Assembly: GCF_000526695.1 (NCBI RefSeq)
Contig: NZ_JAGO01000018.1
Location: 1 to 64,000, forward strand
Length of the DNA: 64,000 nucleotides
Source: Carnimonas nigrificans ATCC BAA-78
GTDB taxonomy: Bacteria; Pseudomonadota; Gammaproteobacteria; Pseudomonadales; Halomonadaceae
Reading direction: 5' to 3'
This document shows positions 1-7,421 of this stretch, in pieces; positions within the stretch are counted from its first letter, which is position 1; each line of letters starts with the position of its first letter. The position numbers were made by a program, and so were the translations under genes. The notes beneath the pieces were generated by a model. That model did not search any database and was not told the origin of the DNA. It saw nothing but the letters and a program-made list of their open reading frames with translations.

Positions 1-190
1 GTGCTAGAACACTCTAATCTCGATTATCTTAATCTCACCCGCCTGATACAGAATAAAAGGCGTTGCTCGTAAGAGCAGTGGTGAGTGACGTTGCCGTCCG
101 AATCGAAACGAGCGCCCACACAAATTGTCTGATCGATTTTTTAAAGAGCGTTGAAAGAAGCGGTGAACTGCTCCGTTCAAGTGGATGCGT
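1..190 (-). other. rRNA operon leader (boxA/boxC antitermination region)
   Basis: Read on the minus strand this segment has the layout of a gammaproteobacterial 16S rRNA leader. A boxA-like GCTCTTTAAAA lies at 139-149. It is followed by CAGACAATTTGTGTGGGC (114-131), the conserved leader segment that follows boxA in Escherichia coli rrn operons. No protein-coding character is seen. The 16S gene itself must lie to the left of base 1, probably within about 100 bp, so only the leader is in the window. The 16S-23S spacer carries a similar boxA, but the two promoters just upstream favour the leader. Confidence 0.8.
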
Positions 191-218
191 ATTCTACGCA
201 ATCCTGAGTGGAAGTCAA
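191..218 (-). promoter_or_regulatory. rrn promoter P2
   Basis: On the minus strand there is a -35 TTGACT (213-218), a 16-bp spacer and a -10 TAGAAT (191-196), placed about 45 bp upstream of boxA. This is the position expected of the inner rrn promoter. Sequence match only. Confidence 0.7.
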
Positions 219-342
219 CTGCTTTTTTGTTTTCGTTAACGTTTCCGTTAATTCAACAACTCAGCGATTTTCTTCCGGAAATCAACAACTTGAAAACCTT
301 GCTGACTTCCTCGTTGAGGCCCTGCCCCAGCGATGGAGGCGT

Positions 343-371
343 ACTATAGAGGTTTCCCCGCCCTTACGCAA
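343..371 (-). promoter_or_regulatory. rrn promoter P1
   Basis: On the minus strand there is a -35 TTGCGT (366-371), a 17-bp spacer and a -10 TATAGT (343-348). The discriminator after it is GC-rich (ACGCCTCC), which is typical of stringently controlled rRNA promoters. The stretch just upstream (372-400) is A/T-rich and could act as an UP element. P1 lies about 150 bp upstream of P2, as in other rrn operons, and just beyond the stop codon of the transporter gene at 405. Confidence 0.7.
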
Positions 372-404
372 TAGCTTATTTCAAATTTATGACATTCAAT
401 TCAT

Positions 405-1757
405 TCAGCTCAGCTTGGGTATCAATGCGGAGAGCAAAACAAGCACGACCAACGGGATGGCAACATAGCGAGTCACACCTACCCACACTCGGTATCCCGA
501 CTCTCCTGCCCCCAGCGCACTCACTGCTTTATGACGCGCCAGTACATTGGTAGCAAACCAGGCGATCATCAACCCACCAAGCGGCAGAAAGATATCAGGT
601 GGCACGCTGGTCACCAGATCAAAGAAGGTCATCCCTGCGATGGGCCTGACATTCGCCAGCGTCGAAAAGGAGAGCGCCGGCAGCAGTCCTGCGGCCCACA
701 CACAAATACCCACAATAAGTGCCGCGACAGGACGCGAAAGCTTGCCAGCACTAAGGGAGGCCACCATCGGTTCAGCGAGATTGATGGAAGAAGTCCAGGT
801 CGCTAACAGCAACAGAAGGAAGAAGGCTGCCAAAAGCGGCACACCGAAAGGCATGGATGAAAAGGCAATCGGCAGCGCCACAAACATCAGACCTGGCCCA
901 CTGGTGGGATCAAGGTGGTGCGAGAAAACCACCGAGAAGATTGCAATGCCTGACAGCACTGCGACCAGCACATCCAGCGCCGCCACAATCACCACCGCCT
1001 TCACAAGGCTTTGATCCTCCGGCATATAGGCACCGTAAGCCATCAGCGCGCAAGCGCCGATCGCCAGCGTGAAGAACGCATGCCCCAGCGCATTCACCAC
1101 AACCAATGGCGTCAGATCCGTAAATTTAGGCGAAAACAGCCACGTCAATGCATGAGCAAATCCTGGCGTTGTCGCTGCATAGACCACCAGAACAACCAGC
1201 AACAGATACAGTAGAGGCATCAGCCAGTTGTTCAGCCGCTCCAGCCCCGACGAGACGCCCATCGCTACTATCACCATCGTTAAGATCATGAACAGCGAGT
1301 GATTCAGCACGACCAGCCAAGGGTTTGCCAAGAAAACATCAAGCGCCTGACTTATCACATCAGGGGATGCACCGGCAAACCTGCCACGCACTGCACTCAA
1401 TAGATATTCAATCGACCATCCCGACACGACTGAATAGAACGATAGCACCAGAAAAACCGTAAGCAGCCCAAAGCCTGCTACCCACGACCACTTGGCAGAA
1501 CGCCCTTGCTCTCTAGCCAACGCGGCCAGAGCCTGAATGGGAGGACGTCGCCCCGCTCGCCCAATCATGATCTCGGCGATCATCACAGGAAGCCCCATGG
1601 CGAGCACAAAGAAGACATACAAAAGGAAGAACAGCGCTCCCCCGTTTTCACCGGCCACATAAGGGAAACGCCAGATATTGCCGAGGCCGACTGCGGCGCC
1701 TGTTACCGCTAAGATAAAGGCCCGCCGGGAACTCCAGCGATCAACCACTTCACTCAT
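405..1757 (-). CDS. Sodium-dependent amino-acid transporter (NSS/SNF family)
   Basis: This 450-residue inner-membrane protein belongs to the neurotransmitter:sodium symporter family, whose bacterial members (LeuT, TnaT, MhsT) import amino acids with Na+. The family signature GLGNIWRFPY is at residues 24-33, in the broken first helix that binds Na+ and substrate. About eleven hydrophobic helices can be counted, the usual number for many bacterial members. The start is supported by an AAGGATA Shine-Dalgarno 5 nt upstream. The gene is divergent from prlC and is followed directly by the rrn promoters, with no clear terminator between. The substrate cannot be told from the sequence. Confidence 0.9.
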   Translation of the reverse strand: MSEVVDRWSSRRAFILAVTGAAVGLGNIWRFPYVAGENGGALFFLLYVFFVLAMGLPVMIAEIMIGRAGRRPPIQALAALAREQGRSAKWSWVAGFGLLTVFLVLSFYSVVSGWSIEYLLSAVRGRFAGASPDVISQALDVFLANPWLVVLNHSLFMILTMVIVAMGVSSGLERLNNWLMPLLYLLLVVLVVYAATTPGFAHALTWLFSPKFTDLTPLVVVNALGHAFFTLAIGACALMAYGAYMPEDQSLVKAVVIVAALDVLVAVLSGIAIFSVVFSHHLDPTSGPGLMFVALPIAFSSMPFGVPLLAAFFLLLLLATWTSSINLAEPMVASLSAGKLSRPVAALIVGICVWAAGLLPALSFSTLANVRPIAGMTFFDLVTSVPPDIFLPLGGLMIAWFATNVLARHKAVSALGAGESGYRVWVGVTRYVAIPLVVLVLLSALIPKLS

Positions 1758-1909
1758 GACGTATCCTTGGATATTTGTATGCTTCTATATGGGCGCACAA
1801 TTTATCAGAGGCTCACGCGAAACGCTGTATTCGCAGGGCAATGTAATTGAAAGCGACCCCATTCAGCCCCATGTGACCTTAAACAGTCACGTATACATGA
1901 GGAACAGCA

Positions 1910-3952
1910 ATGTCCAGCAACCCTCTACTCGAACGCCATGAACTACCGCCTTTTGACGCGATCAAGCCCGAACATATTGAACCCGCTATTTCGCAGTTGA
2001 TTGATGCCCATAAAAAAGCGGTAGATGACATTGTTGCGAGCGGTCAGGTGAGCTGGGATGCGCTGGTCAAGCCGCTGGAAGATGCCGGAGAAGAGCTTGC
2101 CCAGGCATGGTCACCTGTTTCCCACCTGAATTCAGTGGCCAATTCACCTGAATTACGTGAAGCGTATCAGGCCTGTCTTCCCAAACTATCCGAGTTCAGC
2201 ACCTGGATGGGGCAGCACGAAGGTCTTTTTGAAGCGTACAAGGCACTTCGTGAAAGCGACGAATTTGCCACCCTTGACGAGGCACAGCGCAAGTCGATCG
2301 ACAACACGCTCCGCGACTTCCGCCTGGCGGGCGTTGATCTGCCTGACGCCGACAAAAAACGCTACGGCGCCATTCAGACGCGCCTTTCCGAGCTTTCCAA
2401 CACCTTCGCCAATAACGTCCTTGATGCCACTCAAGCATGGCACCTCGATATTGGCGAGAACCAATTGGCGGGGCTGCCAGAAAGCGCCCGTGACGTGCTG
2501 CGCGCCAATGCCGAGGCCAAAGGCGCAGATGGCTATCGCGTCACACTCGACTTCCCCAGCCTGCTGCCCGTATTAACCTACGCCGACGACCGCGAGCTGC
2601 GCCAGCAGGTACAGGAAGCGTTCGTTACCCGTGCGTCAGACCAAGGCCCCAACGCGGGCGAATTCGATAACTCTGAGGTTATGGCGGAAATCGTCACGCT
2701 CCGTCAGGAGCTGGCACAACTGCTCGGTTTCAAGACTTATGCCGACCTATCGCTAGCGACCAAAATGGCGGATTCGCCGCAGCAAGTGCTTCACTTCCTG
2801 AATGATCTTGCCAAGCGTGCCAAACCGCAGGCGGAACGTGAATATGCTGAGCTGGCGCAGTACGGCAAAGAGACGCTCGGTATCAATAAGCTGGAAGGCT
2901 GGGACTCCACCTACGCCGCTGAAAAACTGCGCGAGGATCGCTATGCGATCTCCCAGGAGCAGCTGCGCCCCTACTTTCCTGCCCCCAAGGCCATCGAGGG
3001 CTTGTTCAAAGTCGTTCATCGTCTCTACGGCATTGAGTTTGCGGAGCGCACTGATATACCTGTCTGGAATGACGACGTGCGTTACTTCGAAATACGCGAT
3101 AACGGCAGCTTGATTGCTGGCTTCTATCTCGACCTGTATGCCCGCGAAGGCAAGCGCGGCGGTGCCTGGATGGATGTTTGTCGTACCCGGCTACGGCGTA
3201 AGGATGGCACCCTACAACATCCGGTTGCCTACCTGACCTGCAACTTTACGCGCCCGGTAGGCGATAAGCCCGCGCTACTCACCCATTCGGAAGTGACGAC
3301 GCTCTTCCACGAGTTCGGCCATGGCCTGCACCATATGCTGACGCGCCAGGAGATCGCGGAAATTTCCGGCATCAGTGGGGTGGCATGGGATGCTGTCGAA
3401 CTGCCCAGCCAGTTCATGGAGAACTTCTGCTGGGAGCGTGAAGGACTCGACTTGATTACTTCTCATGTGGATACCGGAGAAACGCTGCCGGACGAGCTCT
3501 ATCAGAAGCTGCTGGCCGCGCGCAACTTCGAATCCGCCATGCAGATGATGCGCCAGCTTGAGTTCTCGCTGTTTGACTTCCGCCTGCACCATGAACTACA
3601 GCATCCTGACAGCGCCGCTATTCAGAAAATGCTCGATGACGTGCGCGCTGATGTTGCGGTAACACCGCAAACCTCATACAACCGCTTCCAGCACGGTTTT
3701 GCGCATATCTTCGCGGGAGGCTACGCTGCGGGCTATTACAGCTACAAGTGGGCGGAAGTACTCTCCGCTGATGCCTACTCGGCCTTCGAAGAGGCGGGCG
3801 TTTTTGACCAGACGACCGGTCAGCGCTTTAGAAGTGAAATACTTGAGCGCGGCGGTTCGCGTGATGCCAAGGAGCTGTTCGAGGCTTTCCGAGGCCGCGA
3901 ACCCAGCATTGATGCGCTGCTTCGCCACTCAGGCATCAACAACGCGGCCTAA
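1910..3952 (+). CDS. prlC: Oligopeptidase A
   Basis: This cytosolic zinc metallopeptidase of family M3 degrades short peptides, including released signal peptides. It is 680 residues long, the usual length. The zinc-binding motif HEFGH is at residues 467-471, in the context TTLFHEFGHGLHHML, and the downstream glutamate region (GVAWDAVELPSQFMENF) also fits the family. A GAGGA ribosome site precedes the ATG. A strong hairpin follows the stop, then the yheV-like gene, an arrangement common in Pseudomonas-type genomes. Confidence 0.96.
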   Translation: MSSNPLLERHELPPFDAIKPEHIEPAISQLIDAHKKAVDDIVASGQVSWDALVKPLEDAGEELAQAWSPVSHLNSVANSPELREAYQACLPKLSEFSTWMGQHEGLFEAYKALRESDEFATLDEAQRKSIDNTLRDFRLAGVDLPDADKKRYGAIQTRLSELSNTFANNVLDATQAWHLDIGENQLAGLPESARDVLRANAEAKGADGYRVTLDFPSLLPVLTYADDRELRQQVQEAFVTRASDQGPNAGEFDNSEVMAEIVTLRQELAQLLGFKTYADLSLATKMADSPQQVLHFLNDLAKRAKPQAEREYAELAQYGKETLGINKLEGWDSTYAAEKLREDRYAISQEQLRPYFPAPKAIEGLFKVVHRLYGIEFAERTDIPVWNDDVRYFEIRDNGSLIAGFYLDLYAREGKRGGAWMDVCRTRLRRKDGTLQHPVAYLTCNFTRPVGDKPALLTHSEVTTLFHEFGHGLHHMLTRQEIAEISGISGVAWDAVELPSQFMENFCWEREGLDLITSHVDTGETLPDELYQKLLAARNFESAMQMMRQLEFSLFDFRLHHELQHPDSAAIQKMLDDVRADVAVTPQTSYNRFQHGFAHIFAGGYAAGYYSYKWAEVLSADAYSAFEEAGVFDQTTGQRFRSEILERGGSRDAKELFEAFRGREPSIDALLRHSGINNAA

Positions 3953-3966
3953 GGTAGCCACGGCAC

Positions 3967-3989
3967 AAGGCCCGCACAGTGCGGGCCTT
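3967..3989 (+). terminator. Hairpin after prlC
   Basis: A near-perfect inverted repeat (AAGGCCCGCAC, central A, GTGCGGGCCTT) starts 14 bp after the prlC stop and is followed by a short T-rich stretch. It probably ends or attenuates prlC transcription ahead of yheV. Confidence 0.65.
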
Positions 3990-4013
3990 CGCTTTTACAT
4001 GCAGGAAATCATC

Positions 4014-4271
4014 ATGACCGCCAAAAAACGCTTTATTGCCGGTGCCGTGTGCCCGCGCTGTGCTGCGATGGACACGCTAAAAGCGTGGGAGCAAAACGGT
4101 ATTCGCTATAGAGAATGCGTGGATTGCGACTTCTTTGAGCAGCTACCGCTGGAGCAACAGCAAGGCGTAGAAGAGCTGGAAACGCGAGTGAACAAGCCAG
4201 CGCCTGCTGAACCCGCCGATGAACTTCAGACGGTTCGTATTCTTGACCCAGGCACGATCACCCGCCACTGA
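4014..4271 (+). CDS. yheV: YheV-like zinc-ribbon protein (DUF2387)
   Basis: This 85-residue protein has a small N-terminal zinc ribbon with cysteine pairs CPRC (13-16) and CVDC (35-38), and an acidic, proline-rich tail. The motif layout and its place directly after prlC match the YheV/DUF2387 family of putative metal-binding proteins, whose function is unknown. The start at 4014 is preceded by CAGGAAATC as ribosome site. A longer reading from 3699 would run through the prlC coding region in another frame and was not used. Confidence 0.85.
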   Translation: MTAKKRFIAGAVCPRCAAMDTLKAWEQNGIRYRECVDCDFFEQLPLEQQQGVEELETRVNKPAPAEPADELQTVRILDPGTITRH

Positions 4272-4286
4272 CCCTACCCAGTGCCA

Positions 4287-5147
4287 TTAGCGGCCAAGCG
4301 TTTCAAGAATTTTCAGGGTAGGTTCAGACTGATTCAACGTATAGAAGTGCAACGCAGGCGCACCGCCCTCCACCAAACGCTCACACAGTCGCGCCACCAC
4401 GTCATGCCCGAAGGCGCGCACGCTCTGCTCATCATCAGCGTAGGCTTCCAGCTGTTTTTCGATCCAGCGAGGAATGCCCGCGCCGCATACCGAGGAGAAG
4501 CGCAACAGGCTCTCCACTTTGGTGATCGGCATGATCCCCGGGATGATCGGTTGATCGACGCCATGGGCTTGTGCACGTTCTACAAAGTGGAAATAGGCTT
4601 CTGCATCGAAAAAGTACTGAGTAACAGCCCGGTTAGCCCCCGCCTTCATCTTGTTCGCGAAGAAGTGCAGATCAGACTCAAAGGTTTTCGCCTGCGGGTG
4701 CATTTCAGGGTAAGCCCCCACCACGAGATCAAAGTAGTCACCGTGCCGCTCACGAATCAGCTCGACCAGCTGATTGGCGTAACGCAGCTCCCCCGCGCCC
4801 ATCTGTCCTGATGGCATGTCACCGCGCAGCGCAACGATACGCTTGATGCCCTGCGCCTTATAGTGATCCAGCAGCCCACAAATCTCATCCTGATCGCTCG
4901 ATATGCAGGAAAGATGCGGTACCGTATCAATGCCTGCTTCACGCAGTGCGAGGACGGTTTCCAAGGTCCGGTCACGCGTCGATCCTCCCGCACCGAATGT
5001 CACGGAGAAGAACTCGGGCTGCTTGGCTGCCAGGGCGTCACGCACCCCATGAAGCTTTTCGCGCCCGGCATCGGTACGCGGAGGAAAGAATTCGAAGCTG
5101 ACGTTGAAGGACGAAGGCATGACAAAACTCGTTTGGTTCAAAGACAT
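4287..5147 (-). CDS. metF: 5,10-methylenetetrahydrofolate reductase
   Basis: MetF reduces 5,10-methylene-THF to 5-methyl-THF with FAD and NADH, supplying the methyl group for methionine. The protein is 286 residues. Near the N terminus is the NVSFEFFPPRT motif with the catalytic glutamate. VALRGDMP and the glycine-rich segment GAGGSTRDRT belong to the TIM barrel and FAD site, and the C-terminal LHFYTLNQSEP is also family-typical. I chose the ATG at 5147 (MSLNQ) because it matches the family start; MPSSF at 5121 is an alternative. It lies downstream of the lipoprotein gene on the same strand after a 145-bp gap. Confidence 0.95.
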   Translation of the reverse strand: MSLNQTSFVMPSSFNVSFEFFPPRTDAGREKLHGVRDALAAKQPEFFSVTFGAGGSTRDRTLETVLALREAGIDTVPHLSCISSDQDEICGLLDHYKAQGIKRIVALRGDMPSGQMGAGELRYANQLVELIRERHGDYFDLVVGAYPEMHPQAKTFESDLHFFANKMKAGANRAVTQYFFDAEAYFHFVERAQAHGVDQPIIPGIMPITKVESLLRFSSVCGAGIPRWIEKQLEAYADDEQSVRAFGHDVVARLCERLVEGGAPALHFYTLNQSEPTLKILETLGR

Positions 5148-5292
5148 AGAGACGCTGGAACGGCACTGCACTCACATTCTGCCGACACACCTCATATAAA
5201 AGCCAATGGAAGATGGTCGGCATTGACTGACGGACAATCGCCCCCTCTAGCAAGAGCCGGAAGTGGGCACTTCCAGCAACAGCGAAACGGCA

Positions 5293-5850
5293 TCAAGGCG
5301 CCAGCGTTACCTTGCTGGTCTGCCCTTTGCCAACGCTCACCTCTTGCTGGATCACCTGCTTGCCACGAGAGTAGGAATCTCCCTCGCTAACGTCCTTGTT
5401 GGCCGTGGTAATCAGGTAGTAGCTCCCCGCTGCCAGCCTATTAAACTCGAACTTGCCGGAATCGCCTCCCAGCGTGCGCACCGTATATTTCTGCGCGCGC
5501 GGATCAGCCGCAGAGATCTTGCGATTCTGCTGTAGGGCTTCATAAGCCTGACGAGAGTAGCTGGTAACAGGCACTGCGAGAATTTCCGGGCCGGTCATAG
5601 CGTAACGCTTGCCATCACGGGTAGAGAATACCTGCCCGACAATGCTGGAGGAACCAGAGCGCGCAAGCTGCTGATATTCATCAGCCGGGAAAGGAATACG
5701 CTGTACAGGCCCGGTAGGCGCCGGAGTTTCAGATGACACAGTGCTCGTCGTTGACTCGTCATCTGAGTGAAATACCGAGGAGACACTCTGACATCCGGCC
5801 AACGCTGCCAGTGAAACGCCCAGCAGCACCATGCGAAAGATGTTTTTCAT
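5293..5850 (-). CDS. Putative lipoprotein with a transthyretin-like domain
   Basis: This 185-residue protein begins with a lipoprotein signal (hydrophobic stretch, lipobox LAGC, acylated Cys at residue 20), then a Ser/Thr-rich linker. The C-terminal half (GKFEFNRLAAGSYYLITTAN, then VSVGKGQTSKVTLAP) has the pattern of carboxypeptidase-regulatory or transthyretin-like beta-sandwich domains, where a short segment describes how a value is delivered by the chain. I do not recognise a specific family, and no enzyme motif is visible. It is probably anchored in the envelope. Confidence 0.75.
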   Translation of the reverse strand: MKNIFRMVLLGVSLAALAGCQSVSSVFHSDDESTTSTVSSETPAPTGPVQRIPFPADEYQQLARSGSSSIVGQVFSTRDGKRYAMTGPEILAVPVTSYSRQAYEALQQNRKISAADPRAQKYTVRTLGGDSGKFEFNRLAAGSYYLITTANKDVSEGDSYSRGKQVIQQEVSVGKGQTSKVTLAP

Positions 5851-6001
5851 CGTTTGTTACATCCCTGTCGACAACAATCATGAATCACGATGCAAGCATA
5901 CCCGAGCACGAAGAGGATGTGTGGCTGAATTTTTACACAATATTGTTACACAACGGGCCGGAAGGAAGTACTGCGAGCAGGTAGAGATAAGGGAGGGGCA
6001 T
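5851..6001. other. Intergenic, promoter side of the lipoprotein gene
   Basis: No ORF with coding character is seen. The segment ACACAATATTGTTACAC (5936-5952) is A/T-rich and partly palindromic and could be part of the lipoprotein promoter or an operator. The assignment is open. Confidence 0.3.
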
Positions 6002-6038
6002 AAAAAAAGACCGCCACTCTGGAGAAAGCGACGATCTT
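6002..6038 (-). terminator. Intrinsic terminator of the anti-core transcript
   Basis: On the minus strand an 11-bp stem with several G-U pairs (AAGATCGTCGC with GTGGCGGTCTT, 10-nt loop) is followed by seven T residues. The G-U pairs fold only in RNA from the minus strand, so the terminator is directional. It ends a short transcript that would include the anti-core hairpin at 6071-6100. That transcript would come either from its own start or from read-through of the upstream sRNA. Confidence 0.7.
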
Positions 6039-6070
6039 AATGCCAATGGCTCGCTCTGCGGCGAGCGCTT

Positions 6071-6100
6071 AACTTCTTGCGCCTCATCAAGCGAAGAATT
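6071..6100 (-). ncRNA. Stem-loop displaying the complement of the sRNA core
   Basis: The minus-strand RNA can fold into a 10-bp stem with two single-base bulges, closing an 8-nt loop UUGAUGAG. The 11-nt GCUUGAUGAGG (6082-6092) is perfectly complementary to CCUCAUCAAGC in the conserved core of both small RNAs (6197-6207 and the second copy). It lies 60 nt beyond the terminator of the first sRNA and is followed by its own terminator. It may be a decoy (sponge) for the sRNAs, a read-through regulatory domain or chance. The pairing is seen in the sequence; the role is inferred. Confidence 0.45.
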
Positions 6101-6151
6101 CTGTCGACAATCCTACCATTCAGCAGTAGCACATTCCAGATATAAGCACGC

Positions 6152-6266
6152 AAAAAATCCCTCTCCAAAGAGCGGAGAGGGTAAAGACCGTGACTAGCTT
6201 GATGAGGAGATGTCTTCGATTGACCCATGTCATTCGAGGACAAATGTGATGCTTGGCAACATCACA
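6152..6266 (-). ncRNA. Fur-regulated small RNA, copy 1 (PrrF/RyhB-like)
   Basis: This predicted RNA is about 115 nt. It starts 6-7 nt after a -10 TAATAT (6273-6278) with -35 TTGTTT (6296-6301) at 17-bp spacing. The 5' end folds into a hairpin (TGTGATG...CATCACA). A central region conserved with copy 2 runs from GAAGACATCTCC through CATCAAGCTAGTCACGG to TCTTT, closed by a 5-bp AAGAC/GTCTT stem. It ends in a perfect 8-bp terminator stem (CCCTCTCC/GGAGAGGG, 6159-6181) with six T. There is no ORF of note. A Fur box sits just upstream. By analogy with PrrF1/PrrF2 and RyhB it would repress iron-protein mRNAs when iron is low; that is inference. Confidence 0.8.
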
Positions 6267-6272
6267 GGAGCC

Positions 6273-6323
6273 ATATTACAGGCGTATAAATGAAAAAACA
6301 ACACTAATGATAAATATTCTCAT
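6273..6323 (-). promoter_or_regulatory. Promoter and Fur box of sRNA copy 1
   Basis: On the minus strand there is a -10 TAATAT (6273-6278), 17-bp spacer and -35 TTGTTT (6296-6301). A 17-bp Fur-box-like palindrome lies at 6307-6323 (forward ATGATAA-ATA-TTCTCAT, arms 6 of 7). It begins 5 bp beyond the -35, exactly as in copy 2. Repression by iron-loaded Fur is inferred from the box. Confidence 0.75.
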
Positions 6324-6367
6324 TAAATTGCCCAGCCCTATCATATTGCGGCGGACAAGCCAGCGCG

Positions 6368-6697
6368 CTAACGGGAATTCAACTCGGCCCACCACTTCGC
6401 ATAGGTGCTGTTACGAGGATGCTTGCCTGTTTCATCCTCGGCACCATCTTCCCACCACACCGGCCCGCGCTCCCCCAGCGCTATTTTTGCCTCATTCACC
6501 GCATGCCGCGCCTGAGCTAAAGCAGTTGCACTCTCAGCATGCTTTGCTTCCTTGACTGCACGCCGCGCCCGCATCAGCTCATTCACCCACTGCTGTCGCG
6601 TTGCCTCATCAAGACGCGGATCGGTTTTCCGCCATAGCTTGTCCTTGGCGACAAAATAGCGGCCATCGGGCGTGGTCGGGTAAGAGGAAGGCGCCAT
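6368..6697 (-). CDS. Conserved protein of unknown function between the twin sRNAs
   Basis: This 109-residue soluble protein has a start region with PDGRYFVAKDKLWRKTDPRL, a charged helical middle rich in Ala, Arg and Glu (RRAVKEAKHAES, ARHAVNEAKIALG), then GERGPVWWEDGA and a Tyr/Trp end. I recognise the pattern as a small conserved hypothetical family in Proteobacteria whose function I do not know. The ATG at 6697 fits the conserved N terminus; longer readings to 6796 run into the terminator of sRNA copy 2. The gene is on the same strand as both sRNAs and could be reached by read-through from copy 2, hence perhaps iron-linked; that link is speculative. Confidence 0.8.
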   Translation of the reverse strand: MAPSSYPTTPDGRYFVAKDKLWRKTDPRLDEATRQQWVNELMRARRAVKEAKHAESATALAQARHAVNEAKIALGERGPVWWEDGAEDETGKHPRNSTYAKWWAELNSR

Positions 6698-6794
6698 AAT
6701 CGAGAGGCTCTCCACCCAGAGTAGTGAAGGAGGAGTATAGGCCGGAAGCAGCAGCCAGCGACAATCTGCGCATGACGCTGTTATCTTCGGAAAC

Positions 6795-6908
6795 AAAAAA
6801 ACCGCCCCAGGTGGGGCGGCATAAAAGACCGTGACTAGCTTGATGAGGAGATGTCTTCAAAAGGTCAACGCCAGTTGATGACAAATGTGATGCTTGGCGA
6901 ACATCACA
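6795..6908 (-). ncRNA. Fur-regulated small RNA, copy 2 (PrrF/RyhB-like)
   Basis: This predicted RNA is about 114 nt and paralogous to copy 1. The 5' hairpin CCTGTGATGTTCGCCAAG...CATCACATTTGTC and the core from GAAGACATCTCC to CACGGTCTTT are nearly identical, while the linker and terminator differ. The terminator stem is CCGCCCC/GGGGCGG (6802-6819) with a run of seven T. The promoter is -10 TAGTAT (6915-6920) and -35 TTGCAT (6938-6943). Conservation of the 5' hairpin and core against divergence elsewhere argues for selection on RNA function. The likely role is iron-sparing repression with an RNA chaperone such as Hfq, inferred from the architecture. Confidence 0.8.
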
Positions 6909-6914
6909 GGAGCC

Positions 6915-6965
6915 ATACTAGGGCCTTCCAAAAGACAATGCAACTCTAATGATAAAAATTATCAT
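6915..6965 (-). promoter_or_regulatory. Promoter and Fur box of sRNA copy 2
   Basis: On the minus strand there is a -10 TAGTAT (6915-6920), 17-bp spacer and -35 TTGCAT (6938-6943). A perfect palindrome ATGATAA-AAA-TTATCAT lies at 6949-6965, 5 bp upstream of the -35. Its arms match the Fur-box core TGATAAT/ATTATCA closely. Confidence 0.8.
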
Positions 6966-7036
6966 CTAAACCCATCATACTTCAGTCTCGTATCAGGTGC
7001 GCCCTTGAGCGTCGCCCACCTCACCTTGCTGCCCAC

Positions 7037-7075
7037 AAAAATGCCGGTGCCATTCATTCTTAAGGGCACCGGCAT
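7037..7075 (-). terminator. Terminator of the nrd-flavodoxin-thioredoxin cluster
   Basis: There is a perfect 11-bp inverted repeat (ATGCCGGTGCC/GGCACCGGCAT), with a T run on the minus-strand side. It lies 26 bp after the thioredoxin-like gene and closes the cluster. Confidence 0.8.
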
Positions 7076-7100
7076 TTGAGCGCTGTAGAAGCATGACCAC

Positions 7101-7421
7101 TCAGGCGTTGAGCAACGCCTCTATTTTGGCAGGAGGCACAAATCCCGGCAGTCGTCCGACCTCTTCTCCGTTCCTGAACAGCAGCAGGGTTGGCGTTTGG
7201 CGTAACCGATGGGAGAAAAAGAATTCCTCACCGACGGTTTCCAGCTTCACCTTCCCTAGCGTAACGCCTTCGGTGGCAGCGCTATTAGCTACCTTGTCCA
7301 GCGATACTTCGAGCATTTTGCAGCCGGGGCAATCATCCTTGAAGAAGTCGACCAGCAGCGTAGGGTGATCCTTCAACGCCTGGGCGAACGCCTCAGCGGA
7401 TGTGATCTCGACAGTGTTCAT
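7101..7421 (-). CDS. Thioredoxin-family protein (CPGC active site)
   Basis: This 106-residue single-domain thioredoxin fold has a redox motif CPGC at residues 31-34 instead of the usual CGPC. The cis-proline is in RQTPTLLLF, and the C-terminal strand and helix follow (GEEVGRLPGFVPP). Its start overlaps the end of the flavodoxin gene by 29 bp, so the two are translationally coupled. Placed after nrdA and nrdB, it is likely a dedicated electron donor for the reductase, in the role of NrdH or NrdC, though this is inferred from context. No signal peptide, so cytosolic. Confidence 0.85.
   Translation of the reverse strand: MNTVEITSAEAFAQALKDHPTLLVDFFKDDCPGCKMLEVSLDKVANSAATEGVTLGKVKLETVGEEFFFSHRLRQTPTLLLFRNGEEVGRLPGFVPPAKIEALLNA

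Noticed and set aside
4-201. 65-residue reading on the minus strand at the left edge
   Set aside because: It coincides with the rRNA leader and P2 promoter elements.
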